Below are positions 9,838 to 19,070 of a DNA stretch of 64,000 nt, piece after piece (the first letter of the stretch is position 1; every line of letters starts with the position of its first letter). The DNA lies in contig BOLD01000008.1 of the NCBI GenBank assembly GCA_016861345.1, forward strand, positions 104,446-168,445, read 5' to 3'. Below the pieces are notes generated by a model. The model saw nothing but the letters and a program-made list of their open reading frames with translations. It did no database searches and was not told the DNA's origin. The DNA is from Oligoflexia bacterium. GTDB lineage: Bacteria > Bdellovibrionota > Bdellovibrionia > Bdellovibrionales > Bdellovibrionaceae. Position numbers and translations under genes: made by a program.

Positions 9838-9846
9838 GAGTACAAA

Positions 9847-10386
9847 ATGAATCGATTACAAAGTAAGTACAATACCGAGTTGGTTCCTCAGTTGATGAAG
9901 CAGTTGGGTAAGAAAAATGTGATGGAGCTGCCAAAGCTTGAGAAAATCGTCATTAGCGTAACAACTAGTGATGCTGTTGGAAATCCCAAGTTACTTAATG
10001 GCGTTGTAGATGAGCTTACTGCAATCACTGGCCAGAAAGCAGTTATTACAAAGGCAAAGAAGGCGATTTCTAACTTCAAATTGAGAAAAGGTATTCCTCT
10101 AGGAGTAAGAGTCACTCTACGCAAAGAGAAAATGTGGGCATTTATTGATAAGCTTGCAAATCTCACTTTGCCACGAGTTCGTGACTTTAGAGGACTGCCA
10201 AATCGTGGTTTTGATGGGCGAGGAAATTACAATATGGGCCTGAAAGAGCAGATTGTTTTTCCAGAAATCAACTATGACAAAGTTGAAAAAGTTCGTGGCT
10301 TAAATATTACTATTTGTACATCAGCGAAGAATGACGCAGATGGAAAAGCGTTATTAGAGGCACTCGGAATGCCTTTCAGAAAATAA
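9847..10386 (+). CDS. rplE: 50S ribosomal protein L5
   Basis: L5 binds 5S rRNA and contacts the P-site tRNA elbow. The 179-residue length is normal. Family motifs include [36 protein letters not shown] and [15 protein letters not shown]. An AGGAG ribosome binding site precedes the ATG. Its direct contact with rplN is the unusual point (see rplX finding). Confidence 0.98.
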   Translation: MNRLQSKYNTELVPQLMKQLGKKNVMELPKLEKIVISVTTSDAVGNPKLLNGVVDELTAITGQKAVITKAKKAISNFKLRKGIPLGVRVTLRKEKMWAFIDKLANLTLPRVRDFRGLPNRGFDGRGNYNMGLKEQIVFPEINYDKVEKVRGLNITICTSAKNDADGKALLEALGMPFRK

Positions 10387-10399
10387 AGGTAGGTGGATC

Positions 10400-10705
10400 T
10401 TGGCTCGTAAAGCAAGTATTGAGAAAAACAATAAACGAAAACTGATGGCCTCCAAGTACGGTCAATATCGTAATGAGTTACGTAATAAGGCTGTTGATCA
10501 AAAGCTATCAGAAGAGGAAAGAATGATGGCCCGTAAGAAGTTACAAGATCTTCCGCGGGATACATCTGCATGTCGCGTAATTACACGATGTGAGGTTACG
10601 GGACGGCCTCGTGGAAACTACCGTAAATTTGGACTTTCACGATTATCATTTAGACAATTAGCCCTTGATGGAAAATTGCCGGGCGTAACTAAGGCTAGCT
10701 GGTAG
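10400..10705 (+). CDS. rpsN: 30S ribosomal protein S14, zinc-independent form
   Basis: S14 is a head protein of the 30S subunit. The 101-residue product is the long form lacking the CXXC zinc ribbon. The core [19 protein letters not shown] has a single Cys where the zinc form has two pairs. It starts with TTG behind AGGTAGG, giving [10 protein letters not shown], the expected N-terminus. Confidence 0.96.
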   Translation: MARKASIEKNNKRKLMASKYGQYRNELRNKAVDQKLSEEERMMARKKLQDLPRDTSACRVITRCEVTGRPRGNYRKFGLSRLSFRQLALDGKLPGVTKASW

Positions 10706-10716
10706 AGGAGCTGAAC

Positions 10717-11106
10717 ATGGATACTATTGCCCAATTTTTAACACGAATCAGAAATGCAGGCGTTGCCAAGCATGAGAAAGTTGATATGCCGGCATCTAAG
10801 GTTAGAGTTGGTATTGCTGAGATTCTTGTTAATTCAGGATTAATTAGAAGTTACAAGGTTGCAAAAGATAGTAAACAGGGCATTATGCGTGTTTACTTGA
10901 AATACAATGAGGCGGGCGATCACGCCATATCGACTATTCAGCGAGTAAGTCGCCCAGGTCGAAGAGTTTATATAAAGGCAACGGAAGTGCCGGTTGTAAG
11001 ATCAGGATTAGGAACCTCTATTTTGAGCACCAGTAAAGGTTTGATGACGGGTGCCGACGCTAAGGAAAAAAACCTTGGCGGCGAGCTGATTTGTAAGATT
11101 TGGTAG
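10717..11106 (+). CDS. rpsH: 30S ribosomal protein S8
   Basis: S8 binds the 16S central domain and in E. coli represses the spc operon by binding the rplE mRNA. The 129-residue product has the start MDTIAQFLTRIRNAG, the RPGRRVY loop and the C-terminal GLGTSILSTSKGLMT and GGELICKIW. Gene order and length are standard. Confidence 0.98.
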   Translation: MDTIAQFLTRIRNAGVAKHEKVDMPASKVRVGIAEILVNSGLIRSYKVAKDSKQGIMRVYLKYNEAGDHAISTIQRVSRPGRRVYIKATEVPVVRSGLGTSILSTSKGLMTGADAKEKNLGGELICKIW

Positions 11107-11113
11107 GTGGAAT

Positions 11114-11656
11114 ATGTCTCGTATAGGAAAAGCACCAATTTATTTTGACGATAAGGTTCAGGTGAATGTTACTCCCGCAAATGAGGTTGTGTTAAAGGGA
11201 GGAAAGAATTCTTTATCTTTTAAGATGAAATCTGAAGTATCAGCTAAGGTAGAAGGTAAAAAGATAATATTAGTTCGTAATCAAGAGACGAAAGAAGCAA
11301 AGTCTCTTCATGGCCTTTATCGCGCTTTGATTCAAAATGCCGTTTCTGGTCTATCGAAGGGATTTACACGTTCTCTTGAACTTCATGGAGTCGGATATCG
11401 AGCTAATGTTGCTGGCAAGAAACTAGAGCTATCATTGGGTTTCAGCCACCCTGTGTTGTTTGATATTCCAGATGGAATTGAAATTAAGGTTGATAAACAA
11501 ACACTCATTAGCGTTAACGGCGCCAATAAAGAGTTAGTCGGTCAGGTTGCAGCTAAGATTCGCAGTTTTAGACCACCAGAGCCATACCTTGGCAAAGGTG
11601 TTCGATATGCTGGTGAGCACATTCGTAGAAAAGCTGGTAAGTCGGCTGGGAAATAA
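11114..11656 (+). CDS. rplF: 50S ribosomal protein L6
   Basis: L6 lies near the sarcin-ricin loop and factor binding site. The 180-residue product has the typical SRIGKAPI start, the repeat segment [20 protein letters not shown] and the C-terminal [18 protein letters not shown] with its basic tail. The length is normal. Confidence 0.98.
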   Translation: MSRIGKAPIYFDDKVQVNVTPANEVVLKGGKNSLSFKMKSEVSAKVEGKKIILVRNQETKEAKSLHGLYRALIQNAVSGLSKGFTRSLELHGVGYRANVAGKKLELSLGFSHPVLFDIPDGIEIKVDKQTLISVNGANKELVGQVAAKIRSFRPPEPYLGKGVRYAGEHIRRKAGKSAGK

Positions 11657-11667
11657 TAGGGGTTGAT

Positions 11668-12036
11668 ATGAAATTAAAACTTCACAAAAGAACGGCAGAC
11701 AGACAAGCGGCTCGTCTGACAAAGAAGGTTCGAATTCGAAAAAAAGTTACTGGCACTGCTGAGCGCCCGCGTCTTTGTATTTATAGAAGTGGCAAGCATA
11801 TGTATGCCCAAATTATTGATGATGTTAAGGGTGCAACTGTTGTGGCGGCTTCATCTTTAACTGTGAAGACGGATAAATCTGGTAAAGATCTAGCAACACT
11901 TGTTGGTAAAGAGGTTGCCAAGCTGGCATCAACAAAGGGAATTAAATCAGTTGTATTTGATCGAAATGGATTCATTTATCATGGGCGAGTAAAAGCCTTG
12001 GCAGATGGAGCTCGTGAGGGTGGTCTTAGTTTCTAA
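11668..12036 (+). CDS. rplR: 50S ribosomal protein L18
   Basis: L18 carries 5S rRNA into the 50S subunit together with L5. The 122-residue product has [45 protein letters not shown], both characteristic. It stands between rplF and rpsE as usual. Confidence 0.97.
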   Translation: MKLKLHKRTADRQAARLTKKVRIRKKVTGTAERPRLCIYRSGKHMYAQIIDDVKGATVVAASSLTVKTDKSGKDLATLVGKEVAKLASTKGIKSVVFDRNGFIYHGRVKALADGAREGGLSF

Positions 12037-12048
12037 AGGGAGATAGAA

Positions 12049-12495
12049 GTGGAAAAACAAACTTCAGAATTTGAAGAGAGAGTAGTAACGATCAACCGTG
12101 TTACCAAAGTCGTGAAGGGTGGACGTCGTTTTTCGTTTGCGGCATTGGTAGTTGTAGGTAATAAGACTGGGGACGTTGGTTTTGGAAGTGGCAAGGCTGG
12201 TGAGGTTCCAGAGGCAATTGGTAAAGCAAGTCGATCTGCAAAAAAATCTGTTAAGTCGATGATGCTGAAGGAAGGTACGATTCCTCATGAGGTTGTTGGA
12301 ACCTACGGAACCACAAAGGTATTAATGAAGCCAGCTACAGCTGGAACAGGCGTTATTGCTGGTGGAGCTGTGCGAGCGGTACTCGAGTCTGTTGGAGTTA
12401 AAGACATTTTGACTAAGTGCCTTGGCAGTAGAAATCCGCACAATGTTGTTCGGGCAACAATGAACGGACTTCGCCAATTGAAAGTTCAAAAATAA
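12049..12495 (+). CDS. rpsE: 30S ribosomal protein S5
   Basis: S5 contributes to fidelity at the decoding centre and to the mRNA entry site. The 148-residue product has [29 protein letters not shown] and [16 protein letters not shown], all diagnostic. It is somewhat shorter than the roughly 165 residues of E. coli S5 because both ends are trimmed. The start is GTG behind AGGGAGATAGAA. Confidence 0.97.
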   Translation: MEKQTSEFEERVVTINRVTKVVKGGRRFSFAALVVVGNKTGDVGFGSGKAGEVPEAIGKASRSAKKSVKSMMLKEGTIPHEVVGTYGTTKVLMKPATAGTGVIAGGAVRAVLESVGVKDILTKCLGSRNPHNVVRATMNGLRQLKVQK

Positions 12496-12515
12496 TTAGG
12501 TAAGCGAGGATCTAT

Positions 12516-12701
12516 ATGGCAAAGACATTTCAGGTTACTCAAAAAAGATCTCTCATTGGCTGCACAGAGTCGCAGAGAGCGACAATGTTAGCTCTTGGTT
12601 TAAGAGGCCGACATAGCAGTGTTATCGTAAAAGATAATCCAGCAAATCGTGGGCAGATCATGAAAGTTCAACATTTAGTTGAAGTAAAGGTTCAGAGGTA
12701 G
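12516..12701 (+). CDS. rpmD: 50S ribosomal protein L30
   Basis: L30 is a small single-domain protein of the 50S subunit. The 61-residue product has the family pattern [24 protein letters not shown] and ends in the strand VKVQR. It stands between rpsE and rplO, the canonical position. Confidence 0.95.
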   Translation: MAKTFQVTQKRSLIGCTESQRATMLALGLRGRHSSVIVKDNPANRGQIMKVQHLVEVKVQR

Positions 12702-12704
12702 GTT

Positions 12705-13142
12705 ATGAGTTTGTTGTCTACATTAGCCCCAGCTCCGGGAGCAACACATTATCAAAAAAGAATTGGCCGTGGTCGAGGATCAGGTCTTGGTCAAACCTCA
12801 GGTAAGGGTGGCAAAGGTCAAACGGCTCGCTCTGGAGGACGAATTCGTCGTGGTTTTGAGGGAGGGCAAACTCCTCTTATCCGACGATTGCCAAAGTTTG
12901 GTTTTAGCAACACAGCATTTGAGACTATTTATTCGGTCGTGAATCTTGACAACTTGGAAAAATTGTCAGGTGTTGTTACTCCTGATTCACTAAAAGAGGC
13001 TGGATTGGTACATCATTTACCGGTAAAAATTTTGGGGCGGGGAAAACTCACGAAAGCTTTAACTGTAAAAGCTCATAAATTTAGTGAAACTGCAAAAAAG
13101 GCGATTGAAGCAGCAGGCGGAAAAGTCGAAATCATCAAGTAG
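12705..13142 (+). CDS. rplO: 50S ribosomal protein L15
   Basis: L15 is a late-assembly 50S protein. The N-terminal Gly/Arg-rich extension ([19 protein letters not shown]), the [14 protein letters not shown] motif and the globular C-terminal domain are all visible in 145 residues. It ends 8 nt before secY. Confidence 0.97.
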   Translation: MSLLSTLAPAPGATHYQKRIGRGRGSGLGQTSGKGGKGQTARSGGRIRRGFEGGQTPLIRRLPKFGFSNTAFETIYSVVNLDNLEKLSGVVTPDSLKEAGLVHHLPVKILGRGKLTKALTVKAHKFSETAKKAIEAAGGKVEIIK

Positions 13143-13150
13143 GTGCAACA

Positions 13151-14467
13151 GTGGAAGAAAGTACTAAGAATAATGACCTTGTTAAAAGAGTTTTGTTCAC
13201 ATTAGCAATGTTAGCAGTATATCGAGTTGGTGTACATGTTCCAACTCCGGGCGTTGATAGTGCGGCAGTGATGTCTTTTTTTCAAGCTCAGAGTTCTGGG
13301 ATTTTTGGGCTTTTTAATACCTTTACCGGCGGAGCGCTTTCTCAGTTTTCAGTTTTTGCTCTTGGTATTATGCCCTACATTTCGTCATCAATTATTTTTC
13401 AACTTTTGACATCAGCTGTTCCTTACCTTGAGGCCCTTAAAAAAGAGGGTGAGCATGGCAGAAGAAAAATCAATCAATATACACGTTATGCAACTGTCTT
13501 GTTGGCAGTTATCCAGGGTTATGGAATTAGCACATGGTTGTCAAATTCAGTTAGTCCTGAAGGTAAGAGCCTAGTCATATCTACAGTGGTCGGAGGCTTT
13601 GTTCCTTTCAAAATGATGACTATTATTACCCTCACAGCTGGTACATGCTTCATTATGTGGCTTGGAGAGCAGATTACGGAGAGAGGTATTGGTAATGGTT
13701 CAAGTTTGATCATTTTCACAGGTATTGCAGCTTCGATTCCTAACGGAGCGACTCAGCTTTTTTCTCTGGTACAGAATGGAGAGATGAGCTCTGCAGTTGC
13801 TTTGATTATCGTGGCTTTTATGGTGTTAATCATAGCCGCTGTTATATTCATGGAAGTGGCGCAACGTCGGATTCCAATCCAATATTCAATGAGAGGGCAG
13901 GGAATGCAGTCTGTGGCTGCGCCCTCTAGCCATCTTCCAATTAAAATAAATTTTTCCGGTGTTATTCCCCCTATTTTTGCAAGCTCTCTTCTTATGTTTC
14001 CGGCAACTATGGCGCAATTTGTTCAGACTCCATGGTTAAAATCAATGCAAGAGGCACTCAGTCCCTCAGGAACGATCTATAATATCTTGTTCGTCGGTTT
14101 GATTTTATTTTTTGCGTTTTTCTATACCGAAATAGTTTTTAACCCGAATGACGTTGCGGAAAACCTTAAAAAATATGGTGGTTTTATACCGGGTGTACGA
14201 GCGGGAAAGAGCACGTCAGACTACATTCAAAAAGTATTAGATCGAGTGAATGTTGGTGGTGCGATATATTTGAGTGCTGTATGTATCCTGCCTGGAATTT
14301 TGATGAATGTAGCTAAGGTGCCTTTCTATTTTGGAGGCACAAGCCTGTTAATTCTTGTTGGCGTGGCGCTGGATACATCGCAGCAGATTCAGTCTTACAT
14401 GATAAATCAAAAATATGATGGATTCTTGAAGGGCGCAAAAATCCGAAGTCGGAGGGTACAATATTGA
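13151..14467 (+). CDS. secY: Preprotein translocase subunit SecY
   Basis: SecY forms the protein-conducting channel of the inner membrane with SecE and SecG. The 438-residue protein shows ten hydrophobic segments, the plug/TM2 region [22 protein letters not shown], the [15 protein letters not shown] loop and the C-terminal [15 protein letters not shown]. It starts GTG and ends TTGA, where TTG is the start of adk. It is in its normal place at the end of the spc genes. Confidence 0.97.
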   Translation: MEESTKNNDLVKRVLFTLAMLAVYRVGVHVPTPGVDSAAVMSFFQAQSSGIFGLFNTFTGGALSQFSVFALGIMPYISSSIIFQLLTSAVPYLEALKKEGEHGRRKINQYTRYATVLLAVIQGYGISTWLSNSVSPEGKSLVISTVVGGFVPFKMMTIITLTAGTCFIMWLGEQITERGIGNGSSLIIFTGIAASIPNGATQLFSLVQNGEMSSAVALIIVAFMVLIIAAVIFMEVAQRRIPIQYSMRGQGMQSVAAPSSHLPIKINFSGVIPPIFASSLLMFPATMAQFVQTPWLKSMQEALSPSGTIYNILFVGLILFFAFFYTEIVFNPNDVAENLKKYGGFIPGVRAGKSTSDYIQKVLDRVNVGGAIYLSAVCILPGILMNVAKVPFYFGGTSLLILVGVALDTSQQIQSYMINQKYDGFLKGAKIRSRRVQY

Positions 14468-15102
14468 ACCTCGTGTTGTTTGGAGCTCCTGGGGCAGGGA
14501 AAGGTACTCAATCTGAACGGCTAGTTCGAGAGTTGGGTATGGTTCAGATTAGCACGGGCGATCTGTTTCGGGCTGCAATTAAAAATAAAACGGCCTTGGG
14601 AGTTCAAGCTCAATCGTATATGGATAAGGGACAGCTAGTTCCCGATTCTATAGTTATTGGCATGGTTGATGAAGTATTAGCCAATTTAAATGGTAAAAGT
14701 TTTATCCTTGATGGTTTTCCACGTAATGTTGCTCAGGCCGAGGCTTTAGGGAAGATTCTTAGCCAGAGAAATCTAACGATTGGTAAAGCTATTTTTCTGG
14801 AGGTAAGGAAAGAGGACCTATTATCCAGATTGACAGGACGTAGAGTGTGTAAGTCTTGTGGGGCTGTCTATCATGTGCAGAGCAAGCCTGCTAAGATCTC
14901 GGGTGTATGTGATCAGTGTGGGGGAGAAGTCATTCAGCGCAATGACGACAAAGAAGACGTGATAGCTACAAGACTGAAGACCTATGAAGAAAGTACAGAG
15001 CCTCTAAGAGGTTACTATCGAAGTAGTGGACAATATGCCGAAGTAAATGGAGCTCAGGACGCAGAATTGGTGTTTCAGAGTGTAAAAAGTCTTCTGAAGT
15101 AG
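14464..15102 (+). CDS. adk: Adenylate kinase, zinc-binding LID type
   Basis: Adenylate kinase interconverts ATP + AMP and 2 ADP. The P-loop [10 protein letters not shown] is at residues 7-16, the AMP-binding region includes STGDLFR, and the NMP-core motif [11 protein letters not shown] follows. The LID domain has four cysteines (C129, C132, C149, C152) that should bind zinc, the form seen in many Gram-positives and some proteobacteria. At 212 residues it has the expected size. The TTG start overlaps the secY stop by 4 nt. Confidence 0.96.
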   Translation: MNLVLFGAPGAGKGTQSERLVRELGMVQISTGDLFRAAIKNKTALGVQAQSYMDKGQLVPDSIVIGMVDEVLANLNGKSFILDGFPRNVAQAEALGKILSQRNLTIGKAIFLEVRKEDLLSRLTGRRVCKSCGAVYHVQSKPAKISGVCDQCGGEVIQRNDDKEDVIATRLKTYEESTEPLRGYYRSSGQYAEVNGAQDAELVFQSVKSLLK

Positions 15103-15116
15103 TAGGGACTTATTTA

Positions 15117-15240
15117 TATAATGAAATCCTAGACAAGCATCTTGGGTTCGTGCTACGTTGGCCAGCCGCTATTTTGGGCCGGTAACAGTAGGTAAAGAAA
15201 ACATTTGATCACATTGGTGATAGTGGATGGTGGATATTTT
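15117..15240 (+). promoter_or_regulatory. Promoter -10 box and leader of the alpha operon
   Basis: The 138-bp gap between adk and rpmJ starts with a perfect TATAAT (15117-15122) 14 bp after the adk stop. The -35 region is weak (CTTCTGAA around 15091-15098). The leader downstream has a possible stem, GTTGGCC against GGCC-GGT-AAC (about 15156-15187), and no coding potential. In E. coli, S4 represses the alpha operon through a leader pseudoknot; a similar role is inference. Confidence 0.4.
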
Positions 15241-15354
15241 ATGAAAGTCAGACCTTCAGTAAAGAAGATTTGTAACAAGTGCAAAATAATTAAACGAAAA
15301 GGTGTTATCAGAGTTATCTGTGAAAACACTAAACACAAGCAAAGGCAGGGTTAG
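15241..15354 (+). CDS. rpmJ: 50S ribosomal protein L36
   Basis: This 37-codon gene encodes L36, the smallest 50S protein, near the base of the L7/L12 stalk. It reads [20 protein letters not shown] and onward to KHKQRQG. Cys11, Cys14, Cys27 and His32 form the zinc-binding set of the zinc-containing paralogue. It lies 3 nt before rpsM, a standard position. infA and map, often found just upstream, are not present. Confidence 0.96.
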   Translation: MKVRPSVKKICNKCKIIKRKGVIRVICENTKHKQRQG

Positions 15355-15357
15355 AGT

Positions 15358-15732
15358 ATGGCACGTTTAGCGGGTGTTGACCTTCCCAGAAATAAACGAG
15401 TGGAAGTGGCCTTAACTTATATTTATGGTATTGGTCGGCCACAGGCGCGAAAAATTTGTAAAGAGGCTGGAATTGCTGAAAGCTTGAGAAGCGACAATCT
15501 TACAGATGAGCATATCGCAAAAATCAGAAGCATCATTGAAGCTAACCTGAAGGTTGAGGGTGATCTACGTCGTGAGATTGGAATGGCAATCAAGCGCTTA
15601 ATGGATCTTAATAGCTACCGAGGAACTCGACACCGTAAAGGTTTGCCAGTGCGAGGGCAGCGAACACGAACAAATGCGCGTACTCGTAAGGGCCCTAGAA
15701 AAACCGTGGCTAATAAGAAAAAAGCTGTATAA
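15358..15732 (+). CDS. rpsM: 30S ribosomal protein S13
   Basis: S13 is a head protein that bridges to the 50S subunit and touches P-site tRNA. The 124-residue product has the start [20 protein letters not shown], the helix-hairpin-helix YGIGRPQA and the basic C-terminus [21 protein letters not shown]. The length is normal. Confidence 0.98.
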   Translation: MARLAGVDLPRNKRVEVALTYIYGIGRPQARKICKEAGIAESLRSDNLTDEHIAKIRSIIEANLKVEGDLRREIGMAIKRLMDLNSYRGTRHRKGLPVRGQRTRTNARTRKGPRKTVANKKKAV

Positions 15733-15758
15733 CGGCTAGCTTGTATTGAGGAGTTCAT

Positions 15759-16148
15759 GTGAATACAGAGAAAAAGGTTGTTAAAAAGAAAGTTAAAAAG
15801 AATGTCCCTGTTGGTCACTGTCACATTCAGGCTGGCTTCGGAAATGTTATCGTTACGATAACGGATCCAGCTGGTGATGCTGTATCGTGGTCATCCGCAG
15901 GTATGCTTGGTTTCAAAGGTAGCCGAAAGGGCACTCCATTTGCGGCTCAAATGACAGCGGAAGATGCTGCAAAAAAAGCAATGGATGCAGGAATGCGCTC
16001 AGTTGACGTTTTTCTTAAGGGTCCAGGTGCTGGGCGTGAGCCAGCGGTCAGGGCTCTTGCCGCAATTGGCATGAGAGTGCTTTCAATGAAAGATGTTACG
16101 CCAGTGCCACATAATGGATGTCGTCCTCCAAAACGACGTCGTATCTAA
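15759..16148 (+). CDS. rpsK: 30S ribosomal protein S11
   Basis: S11 is a platform protein near the E site. The 129-residue product has [32 protein letters not shown] and the C-terminal [18 protein letters not shown], all diagnostic. The start is GTG after a GAGGAG sequence; the ATG overlapping it runs into an immediate stop. Confidence 0.97.
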   Translation: MNTEKKVVKKKVKKNVPVGHCHIQAGFGNVIVTITDPAGDAVSWSSAGMLGFKGSRKGTPFAAQMTAEDAAKKAMDAGMRSVDVFLKGPGAGREPAVRALAAIGMRVLSMKDVTPVPHNGCRPPKRRRI

Positions 16149-16159
16149 GGAGATAAGTT

Positions 16160-16786
16160 GTGAGTCGTATTAAAAATAGTGTATGCAAAATGTGTCGTAG
16201 AGAGAATATGAAGCTCTTTCTGAAGGGCGATCGATGTTATTCAGATAAATGTTCGTTTGAGCGTCGCCCCTATCCGCCAGGTCAGCACGGACAATCTCGT
16301 CTCAAGTTTTCTGAGTTTGCGTTGCAGTTACGTGAAAAACAGAAAGCAAAGCGCTACTACGGGATGTTTGAACGCCAGTTCCATAAATACTTTGTGGCAG
16401 CTGATGCTCAGAAGGAAGTCACTGGAACAGCTTTACTTAAGTTACTTGAAACACGTTTGGATAATGTTGTGTATTCTATGGGGTTAGCTGGTTCTCGAAG
16501 AGAAGCACGCCAGTTGGTGAGCCACAGCCATATTCTTGTTAACGGTAAGAGCGTTAATATACCAAGCTTTACTCTTGAGAAGGGTGATGTTGTCGAGGTT
16601 TGTGAGAAGAGCCGTCAAATGAATAAAGTGATGGCAGCTATACAAGGATCTTCAAAGCGAACAATCCCATCTTGGCTTGAAGTTGATCATGGTCAGTTCA
16701 AAGGTACTGTTAAAGATCTTCCATCTAGAGATGATATTACTCTAGCTGTTGAAGAGAATATGATCGTTGAGCACTATTCAAGATAA
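16160..16786 (+). CDS. rpsD: 30S ribosomal protein S4
   Basis: S4 binds the 16S 5' domain early in assembly and in E. coli represses the alpha operon. The 208-residue protein has an N-terminal zinc site (C9, C12, C26, C31), the YGMFERQFHKYF helix and an S4 RNA-binding domain with SRREARQLVSHSHILVNGK. The start is GTG with AAGGAG upstream. The length is normal. Confidence 0.97.
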   Translation: MSRIKNSVCKMCRRENMKLFLKGDRCYSDKCSFERRPYPPGQHGQSRLKFSEFALQLREKQKAKRYYGMFERQFHKYFVAADAQKEVTGTALLKLLETRLDNVVYSMGLAGSRREARQLVSHSHILVNGKSVNIPSFTLEKGDVVEVCEKSRQMNKVMAAIQGSSKRTIPSWLEVDHGQFKGTVKDLPSRDDITLAVEENMIVEHYSR

Positions 16787-16808
16787 TTAGATTTTGCACG
16801 GGGGAACT

Positions 16809-17837
16809 ATGCAACAACATTATTATAAATTTTGGAGAGACCTCATTAAGCCGAAGGGTTTCGAGGTAGATCGTGATAGTCTTCGTGAAGATTATGCGCG
16901 ATTCATCATCCGTCCCCTTGAAAAAGGTTATGGAGTGACACTTGGGAACTCTTTGCGAAGAGTTCTGCTAAGCTCTATGATGGGATCTGCAGTTTCTGCA
17001 GTTAAGTTCGAAGGTATATTGCACGAATTTACAACTATTCCAGATGTTCTTGAGGATGTTACTGATATCATTCTTAACCTGAAAGAGGTTAGATTTAGAC
17101 AGTACTCTGCAGAGACTGTTACTCTTAGAATTTCAAAGAGTGGACCAGGGAAAGTTACAGCAGCTGACATTCAAGGAACTGATAAGATTGAAGTGTTAAA
17201 TCCGGATAAGCATATTGCTACATTAGGTGCGAATGCTAAATTTAATGCAGAGATTCTAGTTTCTTATGGTAGAGGCTTTGATTCGGCTGAGACTAGAAAT
17301 GCTGAGTATCCAGTTGGATTTATTGCTGTGGATTCTCTTTTTAGTCCGGTTAAAAAGGTAAACTATAGTGTTTCAAATGCACGGGTTGGACAGCGCACGG
17401 ATTATGATGCTTTGTCATTAGAGGTTTGGACTGATGGGTCTCTTAAGCCAGAAGAGGCTGTTTCATTGAGTTCTAAAATTCTTAAAGAACAACTTCAAAT
17501 CTTCCTTACTTTTGATGAGGAAATGGAGCCTACGGAAGAGGCAAAGGACAGTCGCAATCCTACTTTGAACGATAATTTGTTCCGTTCAGTAGATGATTTG
17601 GAGCTTTCCGTTCGCAGTGCTAATTGCCTAAAGAATGCAAACATCAGATATATTGGTGAATTGGTTGTCAAGACAGAAGCTGAAATGCTCAAGACGAAGA
17701 ACTTTGGACGAAAATCTTTGAATGAAATTAAGGAGATTTTGTCTGAAATGGGACTTGGATTGGGTATGAAGATAGAGGGATGGCCGCCCCCAGGGTGGGA
17801 TCCAAACACGCCTCCTCAGAAGCGTGACCAACAGTAA
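16809..17837 (+). CDS. rpoA: RNA polymerase alpha subunit
   Basis: Alpha dimerises to nucleate RNA polymerase assembly, and its C-terminal domain binds UP elements and activators. The 342-residue protein has the N-terminal motifs [20 protein letters not shown] and [16 protein letters not shown], and the C-terminal domain motif [17 protein letters not shown]. The ATG at 16809 is preferred over the in-frame TTG at 16794 because GGGGGA lies at the right distance. It is 22 nt after rpsD. Confidence 0.97.
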   Translation: MQQHYYKFWRDLIKPKGFEVDRDSLREDYARFIIRPLEKGYGVTLGNSLRRVLLSSMMGSAVSAVKFEGILHEFTTIPDVLEDVTDIILNLKEVRFRQYSAETVTLRISKSGPGKVTAADIQGTDKIEVLNPDKHIATLGANAKFNAEILVSYGRGFDSAETRNAEYPVGFIAVDSLFSPVKKVNYSVSNARVGQRTDYDALSLEVWTDGSLKPEEAVSLSSKILKEQLQIFLTFDEEMEPTEEAKDSRNPTLNDNLFRSVDDLELSVRSANCLKNANIRYIGELVVKTEAEMLKTKNFGRKSLNEIKEILSEMGLGLGMKIEGWPPPGWDPNTPPQKRDQQ

Positions 17838-17863
17838 TTGATTAATCGCAAATAAAGGTATTT

Positions 17864-18397
17864 ATGAGACACAGAAGAAGAGTAAAACATTTTAGTAGGA
17901 AATCGACTGCGCGAAAAGCTCTCTTGAGAGGTTTGATGATTTCTCTGGTAGAGCATGGCAGAATTAAAACGACAGTTGAGAAGGCAAAAGAATTGCGTCG
18001 TCATATTGAACGTGCTGTTACGCTTGGTAAGAAAAACGACCTAGCGACACGTCGGCTTTTAATGAGCCGCATTGCTAACAACACGGCTGTTGATGCATTG
18101 TTAACGGATATTTCCCCACGATTTAAGAATCGTGCTGGAGGGTATACTCGCATTATCAAAATTGGTCGTCGACCTGGTGATACTGCAGAGATGGCATTCA
18201 TTGAGTTTGTTGATTATGATTGGCAGAATGTGGCTGGAGATAAGACTGATGAAAAAAATAAGTCTTCCAAAAAGGCATCAAAGGCTGGAGAAGAGCCCAA
18301 AGCTAAGAAGGTAAAAAAGTCTACCACCGCATTGGCTGCAAAGAAGAAGACTACGAAGAAAGCACAGAAGAAAGCAAGACAAGCAGCAAGAGTTTAG
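17864..18397 (+). CDS. rplQ: 50S ribosomal protein L17, with long basic tail
   Basis: L17 lies near the tunnel exit. The family core (MRHRRRVKHFSRKSTARKALLRG, ERAVTLGKK, RPGDTAEMAFIEFVD) fills the first 120 residues or so. A tail of about 55 residues, very rich in Lys and Ala, follows and has no counterpart in E. coli L17 (127 residues). The total is 177 residues. It is the last gene of the ribosomal supercluster. Confidence 0.96.
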   Translation: MRHRRRVKHFSRKSTARKALLRGLMISLVEHGRIKTTVEKAKELRRHIERAVTLGKKNDLATRRLLMSRIANNTAVDALLTDISPRFKNRAGGYTRIIKIGRRPGDTAEMAFIEFVDYDWQNVAGDKTDEKNKSSKKASKAGEEPKAKKVKKSTTALAAKKKTTKKAQKKARQAARV

Positions 18398-18425
18398 TTC
18401 TACTGATTATTCTGACGCTATTTAC

Positions 18426-18454
18426 AAAAAGCCCCCACCGGGGGCTTTTTTTTT
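18426..18454 (+). terminator. Intrinsic terminator after rplQ
   Basis: GCCCCC (18431-18436) pairs with GGGGGC (18440-18445), with a 3-nt loop and a 9-T run. It is preceded by five As, so it could act in both directions. It closes the ribosomal supercluster. Confidence 0.93.
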
Positions 18455-18480
18455 GCCTATATGATCGTTTGGTGTAATCT
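18453..18480 (+). promoter_or_regulatory. Possible promoter overlapping the rplQ terminator
   Basis: TTGCCT (18453-18458) and TAATCT (18475-18480) with a 16-bp spacer lie between the terminator and the ATG at 18490. A transcript would start within a few bases of the ATG, so the mRNA could be almost leaderless. No Shine-Dalgarno sequence is visible. Tentative. Confidence 0.3.
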
Positions 18481-18489
18481 GTTCGCCCT

Positions 18490-19065
18490 ATGAAAATCTA
18501 TATTAAAGCAATTGTGATTTCGCTTGTGCTGGCGATAGCAATCAGTGGTTCTTTTTATTTTTGGAAAACTGGAACTGATGCTGGTTCTAAGCAGAGTAAA
18601 ATTAATGGAATTGAACAAATGGAAAGGTATGGAGTGCCCAATTTTGAAGCTATCTCGCTTGATGGTGATCAGATCTCTTTGGGTAAAATTACGAATCCAA
18701 TAATGATCGTACACTTTTGGGCTTCTTGGTGTGGGCCTTGTGTTGAAGAAATTCCCTCTCTTGTAAAGCTAGTTGATGAAATGAAAGGGCAAGTAAAAGT
18801 AATTGCGGTATCTGGGGATTCCTCAGACGAAGATGTTCATAATTTTTTAAAATCTTTTCCAGAGATGAAACACAAAGATATCCACATCATTGTGGATAAA
18901 TCTCAGAGCATCTCCAGACTGTATGATGTTGATCGTCTTCCGGAATCTTTTATTGCTAATCAAAAACATCAGTTGATCAAAAAAATTATTGGCTCAACAA
19001 ATTGGCATACTGCGGATTCGGTTTCGTACCTTAAGGGACAAATTAAAGCTGGGAGTGATGAGTAG
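18490..19065 (+). CDS. Membrane-anchored thioredoxin-like protein (TlpA/ResA family)
   Basis: This looks like a periplasmic thiol-disulfide oxidoreductase. Residues 1-25 or so are a hydrophobic signal or anchor segment. A thioredoxin fold follows, with the active site WASWCGPC (C81 and C84) and the cis-proline region DRLPESFIAN. TlpA/ResA proteins usually reduce disulfides for cytochrome c maturation or oxidase assembly; the substrate here is unknown. It stands alone between the ribosomal cluster and the next small gene, 5 nt away. The length of 191 residues fits the family. Confidence 0.85.
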   Translation: MKIYIKAIVISLVLAIAISGSFYFWKTGTDAGSKQSKINGIEQMERYGVPNFEAISLDGDQISLGKITNPIMIVHFWASWCGPCVEEIPSLVKLVDEMKGQVKVIAVSGDSSDEDVHNFLKSFPEMKHKDIHIIVDKSQSISRLYDVDRLPESFIANQKHQLIKKIIGSTNWHTADSVSYLKGQIKAGSDE

Positions 19066-19070
19066 CTGAA

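Noticed and set aside
15153..15338. Minus-strand ORF over the rpmJ region
   Set aside because: The plus strand encodes L36 with its zinc ligands here; the minus ORF has no support.
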